Source: JBFFMO01 sp041390025 (lineage in GTDB: Bacteria; Myxococcota_A; Bradymonadia; Bradymonadales; Bradymonadaceae). From it: a DNA stretch of 64,000 nucleotides. The position numbers and the translations under genes were made by a program. The stretch is from positions 1-64,000 of the forward strand of contig JAWKQR010000020.1 in the NCBI GenBank assembly GCA_041390025.1. The letters are read 5' to 3'. This document shows, piece after piece, positions 26,448-35,868 of the stretch (within the stretch, counting starts at the first letter, position 1; every line of letters starts with the position of its first letter). The notes beneath the pieces are model-generated. The model was given only the letters and a program-made list of their open reading frames with translations, made no database searches and was not told the DNA's origin.

Positions 26448-27908
26448 TCAGCGAAGCCGTCGGATTTGCGCGACCAAATCCACGGCCGGCCAAACTCTTC
26501 CAACGGCGCTCAGCGCCGCCAACCACGCGGCAACCGCCACGAAAATCGTCACAAGGAATGCGACGATCCCGGTGTCCATGGACGCTTGGGCCACGCGCTC
26601 AACGGCAAGCCACGTGACGACCAGCAGGCCCCCGCAAAACGCCGCGGGCATGTTGGTCAGCAAGGCTTCGACGGGCGACAAACGCGTCAGCTTCCAGACC
26701 CCAAAAAACCACACCGGCAGGCACATCGAGATCGCGATCAAGACAACCCACGACGCTCCCTCGAGTCCCCAGGTGGCGGTGAACGGCCACAGCAGCACGA
26801 CGAGTGCTAGGAACCGCGGCACGTTCATTTTGAAGTCGAGATCGGGTCGATTGCAGGCTTGAAACAACGCCCCGCCCAGCGCTGCGAACGAGCGAACAAA
26901 AGCCGAAAGCACCAGAATTTCGACCAGCGGTATGATCGCGGCCCACTTGTCGCCCACGACATGCGCAACGATCCCCGGTGTCGCCAGCCAAATGCCCACA
27001 CTGACGGGTGCAGACAGCAACAGAGTGGACCGCATCACACCCACGAACGCCGCGCGAAGCGCCTCGGGATCGTGCTGCAGTCGTGAGTAGGTTGGAAAGC
27101 TCACGCGCGAGATGACGTGTGTGACTTTGGTCGCGGGCAAGTTCGAGATGCTGTAGGCCAGCTGATAAAACGCGAGAGCGGATAAGCCAAGGTACTTACT
27201 TACAAAAATATCATCACCCTGCGTGACGATGAAGCCGATGAGCGACAGCCCCGTGATCCACTTCCCGTAGCGTGTGAGCTCCTTGAACCGCCCCATATCC
27301 CATGCGAACCGCGGGCGAAATGGGTGCGCCACAAAGGAAACGATCGTCGACACAAGCGCGCCTGCGATGAGGCCGATGACTAGACCCCACACGTTCTGAA
27401 AATACAACACCGCCGGGATCGCGACACCGGCGCTCGCAAATGCTTGAAGACCGTTGACCACGCAGATGGTCTTGAAATTGAGGTCGCGACTGAAAAACAC
27501 GAGGCCGATGTTCTGGGCGCTTTGAAATACAACCTGCGCGGTCATCGCCCAAACCAAGTACTTGAGCGTGGGTTGGTCAAAGAACGCCGAAACCGGCACA
27601 GCAAGCACGGCCAATAGAGCGGCGATGCCCACACCGCGGATCACGTGCCATGTCCACGCGACGTTGAGGTAGGGCTCTACCTCGTCTTGCCTCTGGATCA
27701 AGGCTTGATCGAAGCCTGTGCGGCTGAAGTTCTCGAGCACCGAGATGGTTAGGAGCACCGTGCCCATCAAACCAAAGTCCTGAGGCGACAACACACGGGC
27801 GGCGACCACAGAACTCGAAAGCTCCGCGATTGCCTTGAGGACCTCGCTGACTGCGATCCAAAACGAACCGCTGACCAGCGCGCGTTTGACATCGGCGTTT
27901 GTACTCAC
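26448..27908 (-). CDS. Polysaccharide flippase (Wzx/PST type, MOP superfamily)
   Basis: 486 residues, 12-14 hydrophobic helices. The N-terminal SSVVAARVLSPQDFGLMGTVLLTISVLENFSRTG is typical of lipopolysaccharide/teichuronic-type PST exporters. It should move undecaprenyl-linked oligosaccharides across the inner membrane. The start overlaps the stop of the methyltransferase gene by 4 nt (ATGA), so the row methyltransferase-flippase behind a glycosyltransferase is one transcription unit for a surface glycan. Intact. Confidence 0.9.
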   Translation of the reverse strand: MSTNADVKRALVSGSFWIAVSEVLKAIAELSSSVVAARVLSPQDFGLMGTVLLTISVLENFSRTGFDQALIQRQDEVEPYLNVAWTWHVIRGVGIAALLAVLAVPVSAFFDQPTLKYLVWAMTAQVVFQSAQNIGLVFFSRDLNFKTICVVNGLQAFASAGVAIPAVLYFQNVWGLVIGLIAGALVSTIVSFVAHPFRPRFAWDMGRFKELTRYGKWITGLSLIGFIVTQGDDIFVSKYLGLSALAFYQLAYSISNLPATKVTHVISRVSFPTYSRLQHDPEALRAAFVGVMRSTLLLSAPVSVGIWLATPGIVAHVVGDKWAAIIPLVEILVLSAFVRSFAALGGALFQACNRPDLDFKMNVPRFLALVVLLWPFTATWGLEGASWVVLIAISMCLPVWFFGVWKLTRLSPVEALLTNMPAAFCGGLLVVTWLAVERVAQASMDTGIVAFLVTIFVAVAAWLAALSAVGRVWPAVDLVAQIRRLR

Positions 27909-28543
27909 GCTTTACGGCAGCTTAGGAAGCGATGGTAGGGCTGCTCAAAGACACGAAAGTTGTCCTCGAGGATCAGTCCGTGAGCGGTCAATCGCGCCAC
28001 GATGTCCTCAAGAGCGTACCCGCGTTTGCCGACTTCCCAGTAATGCTCGCCGTCGAACTTATGGGTGCGGGGACGCAGGTTGGGAAGGTCCTTGATGCCG
28101 TTGACGATGCGTCCCACGCTGCCTTTGATGTCGACCCGCACGTAAGGCGTGACGTCAGGGAGACTGATGAGCACGTAGCGCGATGCGACCCTACAAAGCT
28201 CGTCGAGGCCCCGGTCAAAATCCCCAAACGGAAGGTGCTCCAGAGTCTCGAAACAACAGACCATGTCGAACTCGCCGTCGCCGAACGGCAGATCGAGAAC
28301 GGACGCGACGGTCTGGGGTCCCAAACGTTCGTCGAAGTCGCATGTGTGAATGCCGATGCCAAGCTGTTCGAGGTAACGATGCAAGAAGCCATTTCCGATG
28401 CCGACTTCAAGCACGGACGCCGGCTTGCGTCGCGTAATCTCGTCGGCTTGATGCCAGTAACTCGCAAATCGGCTCTTGGTGTCGTAGCGGAGGTCGGCGT
28501 AGTGCTCGGGATCGACCTGAATATTGTACGATTGCTGCATCAT
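27905..28543 (-). CDS. SAM-dependent methyltransferase
   Basis: About 212 residues from ATG 28543, after AGAGGA; an adjacent second ATG three bases later is equally possible. Class I fold: ASVLEVGIGNGFLHRYLEQLG (motif I), LDLPFGDGEFDMVCCFETLEHLP (motifs II-III region). Overlaps the flippase start by 4 nt and follows the glycosyltransferase by 8 nt. Likely modifies a sugar or lipid intermediate of the same glycan; substrate unknown. Confidence 0.85.
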   Translation of the reverse strand: MMQQSYNIQVDPEHYADLRYDTKSRFASYWHQADEITRRKPASVLEVGIGNGFLHRYLEQLGIGIHTCDFDERLGPQTVASVLDLPFGDGEFDMVCCFETLEHLPFGDFDRGLDELCRVASRYVLISLPDVTPYVRVDIKGSVGRIVNGIKDLPNLRPRTHKFDGEHYWEVGKRGYALEDIVARLTAHGLILEDNFRVFEQPYHRFLSCRKA

Positions 28544-28551
28544 GTTTCCTC

Positions 28552-29787
28552 TTACCGAGCCGCTCGGACTGCGGGATTCTTGGCGTTCGACATCGTTGTC
28601 AGTTTTTGGTCGATGTGTCCCATCAATTCGCCAATTCGCTTGGGCCAAGAATTGGTGCGCGCCACTTCGAGTCGCCCTTCTCGCCCCGATTCGGGATCGT
28701 TTAGCGCATCCTCGCACAGTTGCACAAACTCTTCGGACGTTTCCGCGACTCGGACGTACTTTCGGTAGGCCAAAATCGATGGCAACGCCGATGTTACGAC
28801 GGGTTTGCCGGTCCCCAAAAACTCGAAGAATTTTATGGGAAACACGCTCTGTGTGTATTCGTTGATGCGATAGGGAATCACCGTCACGTCGAAGCCACGG
28901 CAGTAGTCTGGCAGCACCTCATAGTCGCGATGTCCCAACACCCGAATGTTTTGCGTCTGCCGGATTTTTCCCAAACGTGTTGTCGGGTCGGCCTCCCCCA
29001 CCGGGCCGATCAAAACAAACGTCCAGTTCGGTCGCGCGTCCGCTGCGTTTTGAATCCACTCGAGGTTGACTTTGTAGTCGCTCACGGCGCCCACGAAGCC
29101 GATGACGGGTCCTTGGATGTCCGCAATGTCTGAGGGCACGGCACCGGGTTGCATCGCGCGACCGAAGTGCTCGGCGTCACCCACATTGTGCACAAGGTAG
29201 GTATTGTCGGGGTTGAGCGGCCTGCGCAGCTCGTACAACGGCTCGCTTGTCGTGAACACCAAATCGGCCTCGCGGCACAAGTGGTCCTCGAATTCGCGCA
29301 CCCACTTTGCCGACTTTTTGTAGTTCGGGAACGCCTCGTAGTTGTCGACGCAGTCGTACACAAGGAGCTTGCGCGGCAGGTGTCTGACGGCTTTTGCGAA
29401 GCCCGGGTGATAGACCCAAACGATGGGGTCGTTGATGCCCTCGCGTTTGAGGTAGGCCTTCAGGAACAGCACCTTCAGGTCGTACTCCGACAAGGTTCGG
29501 ATGCTGGTGCCACGCGGGAAAATTTGTGCGATCAACGGCGCCCAGTGATCGGCGACAAACAAATGGTCGTCACGTCGTGACACACCGTCCCACAGGAGTG
29601 CCGGACCTTTGAGGATGTCACGCGGGTTCTTTCGCAATCGCCGCCACAGGTATTGCGGGAAAATCCGCAATCCGTGATCGACGTGGATGACGCGGTGGTC
29701 CTTTGCCAGCCGGCTCATGATGTGTTGTTTGTTTGTCCACATCTTGTCGTCCCAGCTTTGCGACGACAAACACACGATAGTTTCCAA
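28552..29787 (-). CDS. Glycosyltransferase (GT-B, family 4/1-like)
   Basis: 411 residues. N-terminal acceptor domain without hydrophobic spans, then C-terminal nucleotide-sugar domain with IGFVGAVSDYKVNLEWI, FVLIGPVGEADP, VTVIPYRINEYTQSVFPIKFFEFLGTGKPVV, the last holding the conserved Glu-rich donor loop (PIKxFEFLGTGKPVV). Cytoplasmic or peripheral. Between pyrophosphatase and methyltransferase genes. Donor and acceptor are not predictable. Confidence 0.88.
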   Translation of the reverse strand: METIVCLSSQSWDDKMWTNKQHIMSRLAKDHRVIHVDHGLRIFPQYLWRRLRKNPRDILKGPALLWDGVSRRDDHLFVADHWAPLIAQIFPRGTSIRTLSEYDLKVLFLKAYLKREGINDPIVWVYHPGFAKAVRHLPRKLLVYDCVDNYEAFPNYKKSAKWVREFEDHLCREADLVFTTSEPLYELRRPLNPDNTYLVHNVGDAEHFGRAMQPGAVPSDIADIQGPVIGFVGAVSDYKVNLEWIQNAADARPNWTFVLIGPVGEADPTTRLGKIRQTQNIRVLGHRDYEVLPDYCRGFDVTVIPYRINEYTQSVFPIKFFEFLGTGKPVVTSALPSILAYRKYVRVAETSEEFVQLCEDALNDPESGREGRLEVARTNSWPKRIGELMGHIDQKLTTMSNAKNPAVRAAR

Positions 29788-29789
29788 GG

Positions 29790-30407
29790 TTAGGCCCCGT
29801 AGGCTTCGTTGTAGTCCGCGATCGCAGCCTCAACGAGAACGTGTGCGTGTTCTTTGCCAAAGATTCGTGTGATGGAAACCCGTGGTTTTCCGCTCTCGCG
29901 CGGGATCTGCTTATAGGTCAGGAAGTAGTGCTGGAGCCGTTCGACGATGATGTTTGGCAGGCCCGAGATGTCCTCGACTTCGCCCCACATATGGTCATTT
30001 TGCAACACCGCGACGACCTTGTCGTCGGCCTCGCCGCCATCAACCATTTGCAGTCCACCGATGACGCGGGCGTTGAGCAGGATTTCAGCGCGATCGATCG
30101 GCCGTTCACTGATCACGCAGATGTCCAGCGGGTCACCGTCTCCTCGCTCGGCCTCCGGAGAGAGATTTCCGACCCGCTCGCCGCAGTACGTGCGTGGAAT
30201 GAAACCGTACAGCGCCGGCGGCTGCGACGACGTGCGTTGCGGCCGATCCACACGAAGATAACCCGTGACCTTATCGACTTCGAACTTCACGGAGTCGAAC
30301 GGTGTGATCTCGATGTAGGCGTGGACGATTTGGGGAGCCGAGGGACCGACATCAAGGCCATGCCAAGGATGCGGGCGCCAGCGGAAGAACGCTTCAGGAA
30401 AACTCAT
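29790..30407 (-). CDS. ppa: Inorganic pyrophosphatase, family I
   Basis: 205 residues from ATG 30407, chosen over GTG 30434 because GAGG stands six bases before it. Family I signature GDGDPLDICVI (DxDPxD, Mg-binding aspartates) near residue 98, VKFEVDKVTG near 43 and YCGERVGNLSPEA near 80. Hydrolyses PPi made by nucleotide-sugar and tRNA synthesis, fitting a place before a glycosyltransferase. The N-terminal 30 residues (FRWRPHPWHGL) are an extension typical of the longer family I enzymes. 2 nt before the glycosyltransferase. Confidence 0.92.
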   Translation of the reverse strand: MSFPEAFFRWRPHPWHGLDVGPSAPQIVHAYIEITPFDSVKFEVDKVTGYLRVDRPQRTSSQPPALYGFIPRTYCGERVGNLSPEAERGDGDPLDICVISERPIDRAEILLNARVIGGLQMVDGGEADDKVVAVLQNDHMWGEVEDISGLPNIIVERLQHYFLTYKQIPRESGKPRVSITRIFGKEHAHVLVEAAIADYNEAYGA

Positions 30408-30486
30408 GCGTACCTCGAAGGTGAGCCGAGCCACTTCTAGTGGTCCCCATGGGCAAGGTCAAGCATCCACGTGCCGTGCCGCGCCA

Positions 30487-31500
30487 CTACCCATCCTTAT
30501 TGACGATAAATATGCTGGCCCCAAACGTCCCGCACTGTCGGGTGTCGCGCCAGAAGTTCCAATGAACATAGACTTTTCCGTTCGGGCTAATGACGTCGTG
30601 AGGAGCCGCGCCGTGCGGGCCAATCGTTTGGGCGATGATGATGGCCTCCGAGTCGTAGCTCAGCTCGCCCGATGTCTTGACGATGTTGACACGCTCGACT
30701 TGACCGGATGACCCGTCGATGATCATCTCGAGGATGGTGTTGAGGTTTGGATTGCGCAGCGGGCTGTCCATGGGAACGCCCGTATCGAGATACGGCAGGT
30801 AACCGTCCGCCCATCGCTTGTGAATCTTGCGATGGATGCGCTCAAGGTATGATTTCGCGTCATCCGAATACGCGTTGACGCTGGTGTGATTTCCAACCCC
30901 AACTTCGCTGCCAAAACTCTCAATGGATTGACGGAATGCTTTGTCGCGCGCGTCGAAGTCTGCGAGCACCTTCTTGTTGGAGTTGTTGGCCTTCATGGCG
31001 GCCTTCGCACGCTGTTCGGCGACCCCGTCGGGGCGGATCTGGGCGTTCAGCGGTACGTTAAAGAGCTTGGCCAAGTCCACCGGCGGATTCTGCGACTCGG
31101 ACTGCTCTGACTGGCTCTCGGATGCCGGTTCTTCGAGCGGTGCTTGCGCGGTCGCGTCAGGATTTCCTTTGGCGACCTCCTCCACCTCCACCTTGTTGGC
31201 GTCGGGGGCGACATGGTCCGCCTTTTCGGGCTCGGTCGCGTTGGCAGGTTGAACAACTTTTTTGATCTCTTCGGGCAACGGAGCCGGGATCACCGGCGGT
31301 GCTTGAGGTTGGGGAGGCGGCTGAGGGGGCGTGACGAGCGCCACACGAAAGTCGCGCTTCTTGGCCGGCGGCTCTTCGGGCGGCGGCGACCTCGGGACGA
31401 AGGACAATGCGGCGAGCACAACCACGTGAATGAACAACGAAGTCGCGAGGAAACCGTGCAGATTCCCACGGGGCAGCTTTCGACTTTGAAGCGTTGTCAT
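30487..31500 (-). CDS. TonB-family energy transducer-like protein
   Basis: 337 residues. One N-terminal transmembrane helix (FLATSLFIHVVVLAALSF), a Pro-rich stretch PPQPPPQPQAPPVIPAPLP, a long charged and Gln/Ser-rich region, and a C-terminal domain with EMIIDGSSGQVERVNIVKTSGELSYDSEA, the TonB C-terminal type strand. The spacing of helix, Pro-rich linker and C-terminal fold fits TonB/TolA-like envelope-spanning proteins. No ExbB/ExbD or TonB-dependent receptor is in the window. It starts the minus-strand row (TonB-like, ppa, glycosyltransferase, methyltransferase, flippase), 79 nt before ppa. Confidence 0.75.
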   Translation of the reverse strand: MTTLQSRKLPRGNLHGFLATSLFIHVVVLAALSFVPRSPPPEEPPAKKRDFRVALVTPPQPPPQPQAPPVIPAPLPEEIKKVVQPANATEPEKADHVAPDANKVEVEEVAKGNPDATAQAPLEEPASESQSEQSESQNPPVDLAKLFNVPLNAQIRPDGVAEQRAKAAMKANNSNKKVLADFDARDKAFRQSIESFGSEVGVGNHTSVNAYSDDAKSYLERIHRKIHKRWADGYLPYLDTGVPMDSPLRNPNLNTILEMIIDGSSGQVERVNIVKTSGELSYDSEAIIIAQTIGPHGAAPHDVISPNGKVYVHWNFWRDTRQCGTFGASIFIVNKDG

Positions 31501-31556
31501 TTTTCTCGGGGGGCGCTACAAGCGTGCAGGCTTCGGTTGAAGATGTGAACGCTATC

Positions 31557-31901
31557 ATGCCCCATAAAAAGTTCCCATATCTGCTGTCTGGTCTTGTCGC
31601 GGCGCTGGTTTTTCTGGGTTCGGCCTGCGCAAGCCAAGTCGGCGACGAGTGCGCGAGCAACGTCGAGTGCCCATCGGGTGCCATCTGTGACGTCACCGTC
31701 GAGGGTGGTTACTGCACGATTCCCGACTGCGAGATCGATTCATGCCCGAGCAACTCGGTGTGTGTACGCTTTGACCGCGAAGAGTCCTTCTGCATGAGGT
31801 ACTGCGAGTCATCAAGCGACTGCCGTGACGGCTACACCTGTCGCGACGACAAAGGCGGTCCAAAGTTTTGTTACGTTCCTGAAGTCAGCCCCAACGAGTA
31901 G
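31557..31901 (+). CDS. Small Cys-rich lipoprotein
   Basis: 114 residues from ATG 31557 with lipoprotein signal ending LVFLGSAC (Cys24). The mature part holds 13 or so cysteines in short CxxxxxCPSGxxC spacings (CASNVECPSGAICD, CEIDSCPSNSVCV, CESSSDCRDGYTC), the disulfide-knot style seen in Dickkopf/EGF-like modules of myxobacterial-type surface proteins. Divergent from the TonB-like gene (56 nt between starts). Followed after 39 nt by a larger protein with the same repeats. Confidence 0.65.
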   Translation: MPHKKFPYLLSGLVAALVFLGSACASQVGDECASNVECPSGAICDVTVEGGYCTIPDCEIDSCPSNSVCVRFDREESFCMRYCESSSDCRDGYTCRDDKGGPKFCYVPEVSPNE

Positions 31902-31940
31902 CGCTTGTAAGGCTTGTCGGTCTTCGGCACTCTGGGTCCC

Positions 31941-33767
31941 ATGCGCTTCCTTCTCGCCATCATCGTATGCCTGCTGGCTTCCTGTAGACCCGAAATCACC
32001 TGTGTGGACGTGGGGTGTGAGCAAGGCTTTGCGTGCGACGATGTCTCGGGCAACTGCGTTGAGCTGACCAACGACTGCCGCGTGGTCGACAACTGCCTGC
32101 CGAACCAGATTTGCGACGCCAACGGGACCTGTCGTTCGGCCGAGGTCAAGTGCGCGGATGGCAACCCCTGCCCGTCGGGCTTGGTGTGTGACGGCCAAAC
32201 CGGCGTGTGCAAGCCCGCGTTTCAGTGCACAGTGGACGGCTGTTCCCTGCCGAGACCTGCGACAGCCGAACCCAACGCTGCGTTCCCAAACCGTGTAGCG
32301 CCGACGATGAGTGCCCAGACACGCATGTGTGTCAGGATGACGTTTGCCGCTTCGGGTGTCGCCCAGGCAGTGACGCATGTCCCACAGGCCAATCCTGTTT
32401 GTTCCAAAGCGGCGATTCGGCGGGGTTGTGCCAGCCCAACTGTGTGCGCGACGTGGACTGCCCCTTTGGGCAGGAGTGCGTGGTTGCCGCGGGGGATCGT
32501 CGTGCCAGGCCGAACCTCCGTGCGCTCAGGATGATGACTGCCGCCCCGACGAAATCTGCACCTCGGCAACCTGTGTGCAGCCGCCCTGCCTCTCGGATGC
32601 CGACTGTCTCGACTCACAGATATGTGAGGTCCCCCTAGGTCGTTGCCTGTCGGTCGCGTGCGAAGAAGACATCTACGCGTCGGGTGTCCCCAACCATTCA
32701 AGGGCAACAGCGTTCGCGCTCGCGCCGGCCGCCGAGTGCCCCAATGTCGCCACGCCAGTGTGCGTCTACGATGAGCTGTCGTTGTGTCCTGGGTCCTCCG
32801 ACTGGTTTCTGTGGCCGCCTTAGGGAACGACGTCGTTCGCATTCGTGTCGATCAAACGACAACCACGCCAGACGTCGACCTGTATGTGTGGGCCACCGAT
32901 GGGCGATTGCTCGCGCAGAATACCTTGCTCGACCCGGTTTCGACGGTTCGCGTCGCTGCAAACCGGGATCAGACGCTCTACATTGAGATCCGACCCACAA
33001 CGTACGTGGCGTCGGTCTACACCCTGTCTATCGCGCGCGAGTTTTGTGGCAACGACACGTTCGAGGAGAATGACAATCCGGTCGAAGCGACCAACGTCGC
33101 CACTTCAACTGCAGTGCCCTCCGAGCTTCGTGCGAAAACGTGCGGTCTTGATGAGGACTGGTTCGCGCTACGAGGCCTCGCGAAGAACCAAGGTCTCGAG
33201 CTTGAACGCACGGTGTCCGACACGTCGATGGTTGTGCAGCTCCTGACCCCAGACGGGGACGTTTACGATGTACCGCGCGCCGTTCGTAAGTCGTGGCTAC
33301 GCTTGGGAACCGCGGGAGATTATTACATCCGCGCGTATTCGGCGCTTGGTCTGAGCACCGACTATCGACTGTCTTACACCGTACTCGCTCCATGGGCGTG
33401 TCCCGGCGCACAGGCCGGGAACACGGCGGATTCGGCGATTCCGGCGGCCCAAGGCCCTCAAATTTACAGCATATGCCCGGTGGGGGATGCGTGGGACGTC
33501 GTGTTTTACGAGCTGACAATCACCACGGACGGCAACCTTCAAACCGTCATTGTGCCAGGCTTGACCGCGCCTGACCTCGCCATCACGCTGCTTCGCGACG
33601 ATGGCACCCCCGCTATTGTTCGCTCTGCGAGATGGTCCAACGGCCGCTGGGAGCTTGAGGCGCCGGTCACCGCGGGCCGTTACTTGGTTCGCGTGACCTC
33701 TTCCGGCGCCGTGGGGCGCCTCGATGCCGCGCCGGACTTCGAAATGACGTGGACGGTTCAGCCCTGA
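31941..33767 (+). CDS. Large Cys-rich lipoprotein with C-terminal PPC-like repeats, frameshifted
   Basis: From ATG 31941: lipoprotein signal MRFLLAIIVCLLASC (Cys15), then about 10 short Cys motifs (CEQGFACDD, CLPNQICD, CPSGLVCDG, CSADDECPDTHVCQ, CQDDVCR, CRPDEICT, CLDSQICE) to about 32680. Three or more shifts occur (near 32255, 32490 and 32800). The rest, from about 32790, reads in a single frame: two or three beta-sandwich units of the pre-peptidase C-terminal type, TTPDVDLYVWATDG, AANRDQTLYIEI, YTLSIA, EENDNPVEATNV, and a third ending ITTDGNL and PVTAGRYLVRV. Such proteins sit on the outer surface. Ends overlapping the TrmJ-like gene. Confidence 0.6.
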
Positions 33768-34471
33768 GTTCTGCGGAAAAACGCTGGAATCTCTTTCCAC
33801 AGTCCAAACCAAATGGCCAGCTCTCGCTCATCAAGCGCCGCTCGCAGGAACACGCTTCGAATACTGCGAATCACGTGCTCACGTCCGCCCGACTTAAAGT
33901 ACTCCACGAAATCCAGCGTCGTGATGGCTTGCCCAAGCATGCGCTCCACTTGCTCCCGTGACGCAAGAGGAAACTCGGCGTTCTGGGATACTTCCGCGCC
34001 CGTGGCGTTGAAGCACTCCCACAACACGAGCAGCACCGCCTGACCAAGATTGAGCGAACTGTAGTCTGGATTTGTGGGAATGTTGATCATCGCGTCACAA
34101 CGATCCATGGCCTCGTTGGACAGTCCCCAATCCTCGCGACCGAACAAGAACGCCACCTTACCCGGCGCAGCATGTGCCGTTTGCGCGGCCTCGCTTGGAT
34201 GCAATACCGGCCAGTTGCCGCGTCGACCACGAGCGGAGGTGCCGATGACGCGCACACAATCCTTCACCGCGTCATCGAGCGTCGCGTAACGCTTGATCTG
34301 AGCGATGAGCTCCTCCGAACGAGGAGCACTCACAGAAATGGTGTGGGGATCGGCCGTCGCGGGGTTCACCAAACGGATGTCGGTGACGCCGAAGTTTCTC
34401 GCGGCGCGCACGGTGGTGCCGATGTTGATGTCGTCCTGAGGTTCCCACAGGACTATCGTGATGTTCTCGAT
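33758..34471 (-). CDS. SpoU-type RNA 2'-O-methyltransferase (TrmJ-like)
   Basis: RNA methyltransferase with the SPOUT deep trefoil knot: RAARNFGVTDIRLVNP near the N-terminus, FLFGREDWGLSNEAMDRCDAMINIPTN and SSLNLGQAVLLVLWE, the SpoU motifs 2 and 3. Homology reaches upstream of GTG 34411: ENITIVLWEPQDDINIGTT is in the same frame back to ATC 34471, just past the ftsZ stop, with no normal start codon, so either ATC or a mis-called base marks the start. Directly behind ftsZ. Convergent with the Cys-rich gene, overlapping by 10 nt. Likely makes 2'-O-methyl at tRNA position 32. Confidence 0.85.
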   Translation of the reverse strand: MENITIVLWEPQDDINIGTTVRAARNFGVTDIRLVNPATADPHTISVSAPRSEELIAQIKRYATLDDAVKDCVRVIGTSARGRRGNWPVLHPSEAAQTAHAAPGKVAFLFGREDWGLSNEAMDRCDAMINIPTNPDYSSLNLGQAVLLVLWECFNATGAEVSQNAEFPLASREQVERMLGQAITTLDFVEYFKSGGREHVIRSIRSVFLRAALDERELAIWFGLWKEIPAFFRRTQG

Positions 34472-34483
34472 GGCAGCACCCGT

Positions 34484-35754
34484 CTATTCGTTGCGACGGC
34501 GAGGCTGGCGCAGGAACGTTGGCACATCCATCTGCTCCTCTTCGGTAGGGCTCAAACCGCCGCCCACCTGACGCACGCTGCCGGAATGGGCCCGAATGAA
34601 GCTGGCGCGGCGGTCGTCTTGACCCGCAGGCTGCGCAGCCGCTGGCTGAGCCGCAGGCTGTTCCTCGGCCTCATCTTGCGTCGCCGCTTCTTCCACCGCG
34701 GGCATGCCCGTCATGGTGCTGCGTAGATCGCGCTGCGACGTTCGAACAGGACCGGCGCCTCGCGTTTGCGTGGCGTGGACTCAACCTCTGCCACAACTGA
34801 CGGAAATCCCGTAGCGATGACAGTGACCTTGATTTCGTCACGCATGTCCTCGTCGATGACGTTGCCGAAAATGATGTGTGCGTCTTCGTCGGCAGCTTCT
34901 TCGATGAGGCTAGCGGCTTCGTTGATCTCTTTGAGCGTCATGTCGTAGCCACCCGTGATGTTGATCAAGATGCCCGTTGCACCTTCGATCGACACGTCTT
35001 CGAGCAGCGGCGACGAAATCGCCATCTCCGCAGCGTCGATGGCGCGGCTTGGACCCGATGCACGCCCCGTCCCCATCAACGCGAGGCCCTTGCCCTGCAT
35101 GATCGTGCGAACGTCCGCAAAGTCGACGTTGACCAGACCACGGACCGTGATCAAATTCGAAATGCCCTGAACCGCCTGCAACAACACTTCGTCCGCGCGC
35201 TTGAATGCCTCGAGAATGGTGGTGTCTTCACCGGCCACGGCGAGCAGCCTCTGGTTGGGAATGGTGATGAGGGTGTCGACCGACGCCGACAGATTGCGGA
35301 TACCCTCTTCAGCTTGGCGACGGCGACGACGACCCTCAAAATGAAAAGGCTTGGTCACAACACCCACCGTCAACGCGCCGATCTCACGCGCAATGTTTGC
35401 GATGATGGGCGCCGCGCCGGTCCCGGTGCCACCGCCCATCCCGGCGGTCACAAAAACCATGTCTGCGCCATCGAGCATCTCGGCGATACGAATCTGGTCT
35501 TCGAGTGCGGCGGATCGCCCGACTTCCGGATTGGCTCCCGCGCCAAGTCCCTTTGTGTGTTTGGTGCCCAGCTGCATCTTGACGGTTGCAAGGTTGGTCT
35601 CCAACGCCTGCATGTCTGTATTGGCTGCGATAAACTCTACGCCGCTGATTCCTTCAGCAACCATCGTGTTGATGGCGTTACCGCCACCGCCGCCGACGCC
35701 GATAACCTTGATCTTGGCCGAATCTGGGAGTTCGACATCATCAAACTGGAGCAT
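34484..35754 (-). CDS. ftsZ: FtsZ, cell-division tubulin homologue, one frameshift near the 3' end
   Basis: From ATG 35754. GTP-binding signature GGGTGTGAAPI, the KVIGVGGGGGNAIN N-terminus, NTDMQALETNLA, PFHFEGRRRRRQAEEGI, and the T7 loop NVDFADVRTIM are all intact. The main frame breaks near 34715; the next frame carries a Gln/Ala-rich linker and the conserved tail MDVPTFLRQPRRRNE to 34484, which binds FtsA. One indel joins them to about 420 residues. Last gene of the dcw cluster, 114 nt after ftsA, with a TrmJ-like gene behind. Confidence 0.96.
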
Positions 35755-35868
35755 GGTGCACCTAATATTTCCGAGAAAAACTCGTTCCGTGAGTAGCGCG
35801 AATAACGCCGCGGACCATACCACCACGCCCTCGCACCTTCAAGGTACGCCTCCTTGGTGGTGCCGTTT

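Noticed and set aside
31681..32640. CRISPR-like or tandem DNA repeats in the Cys-rich genes
   Set aside because: Periodicity is in cysteine codons only; the DNA units differ in length and sequence.
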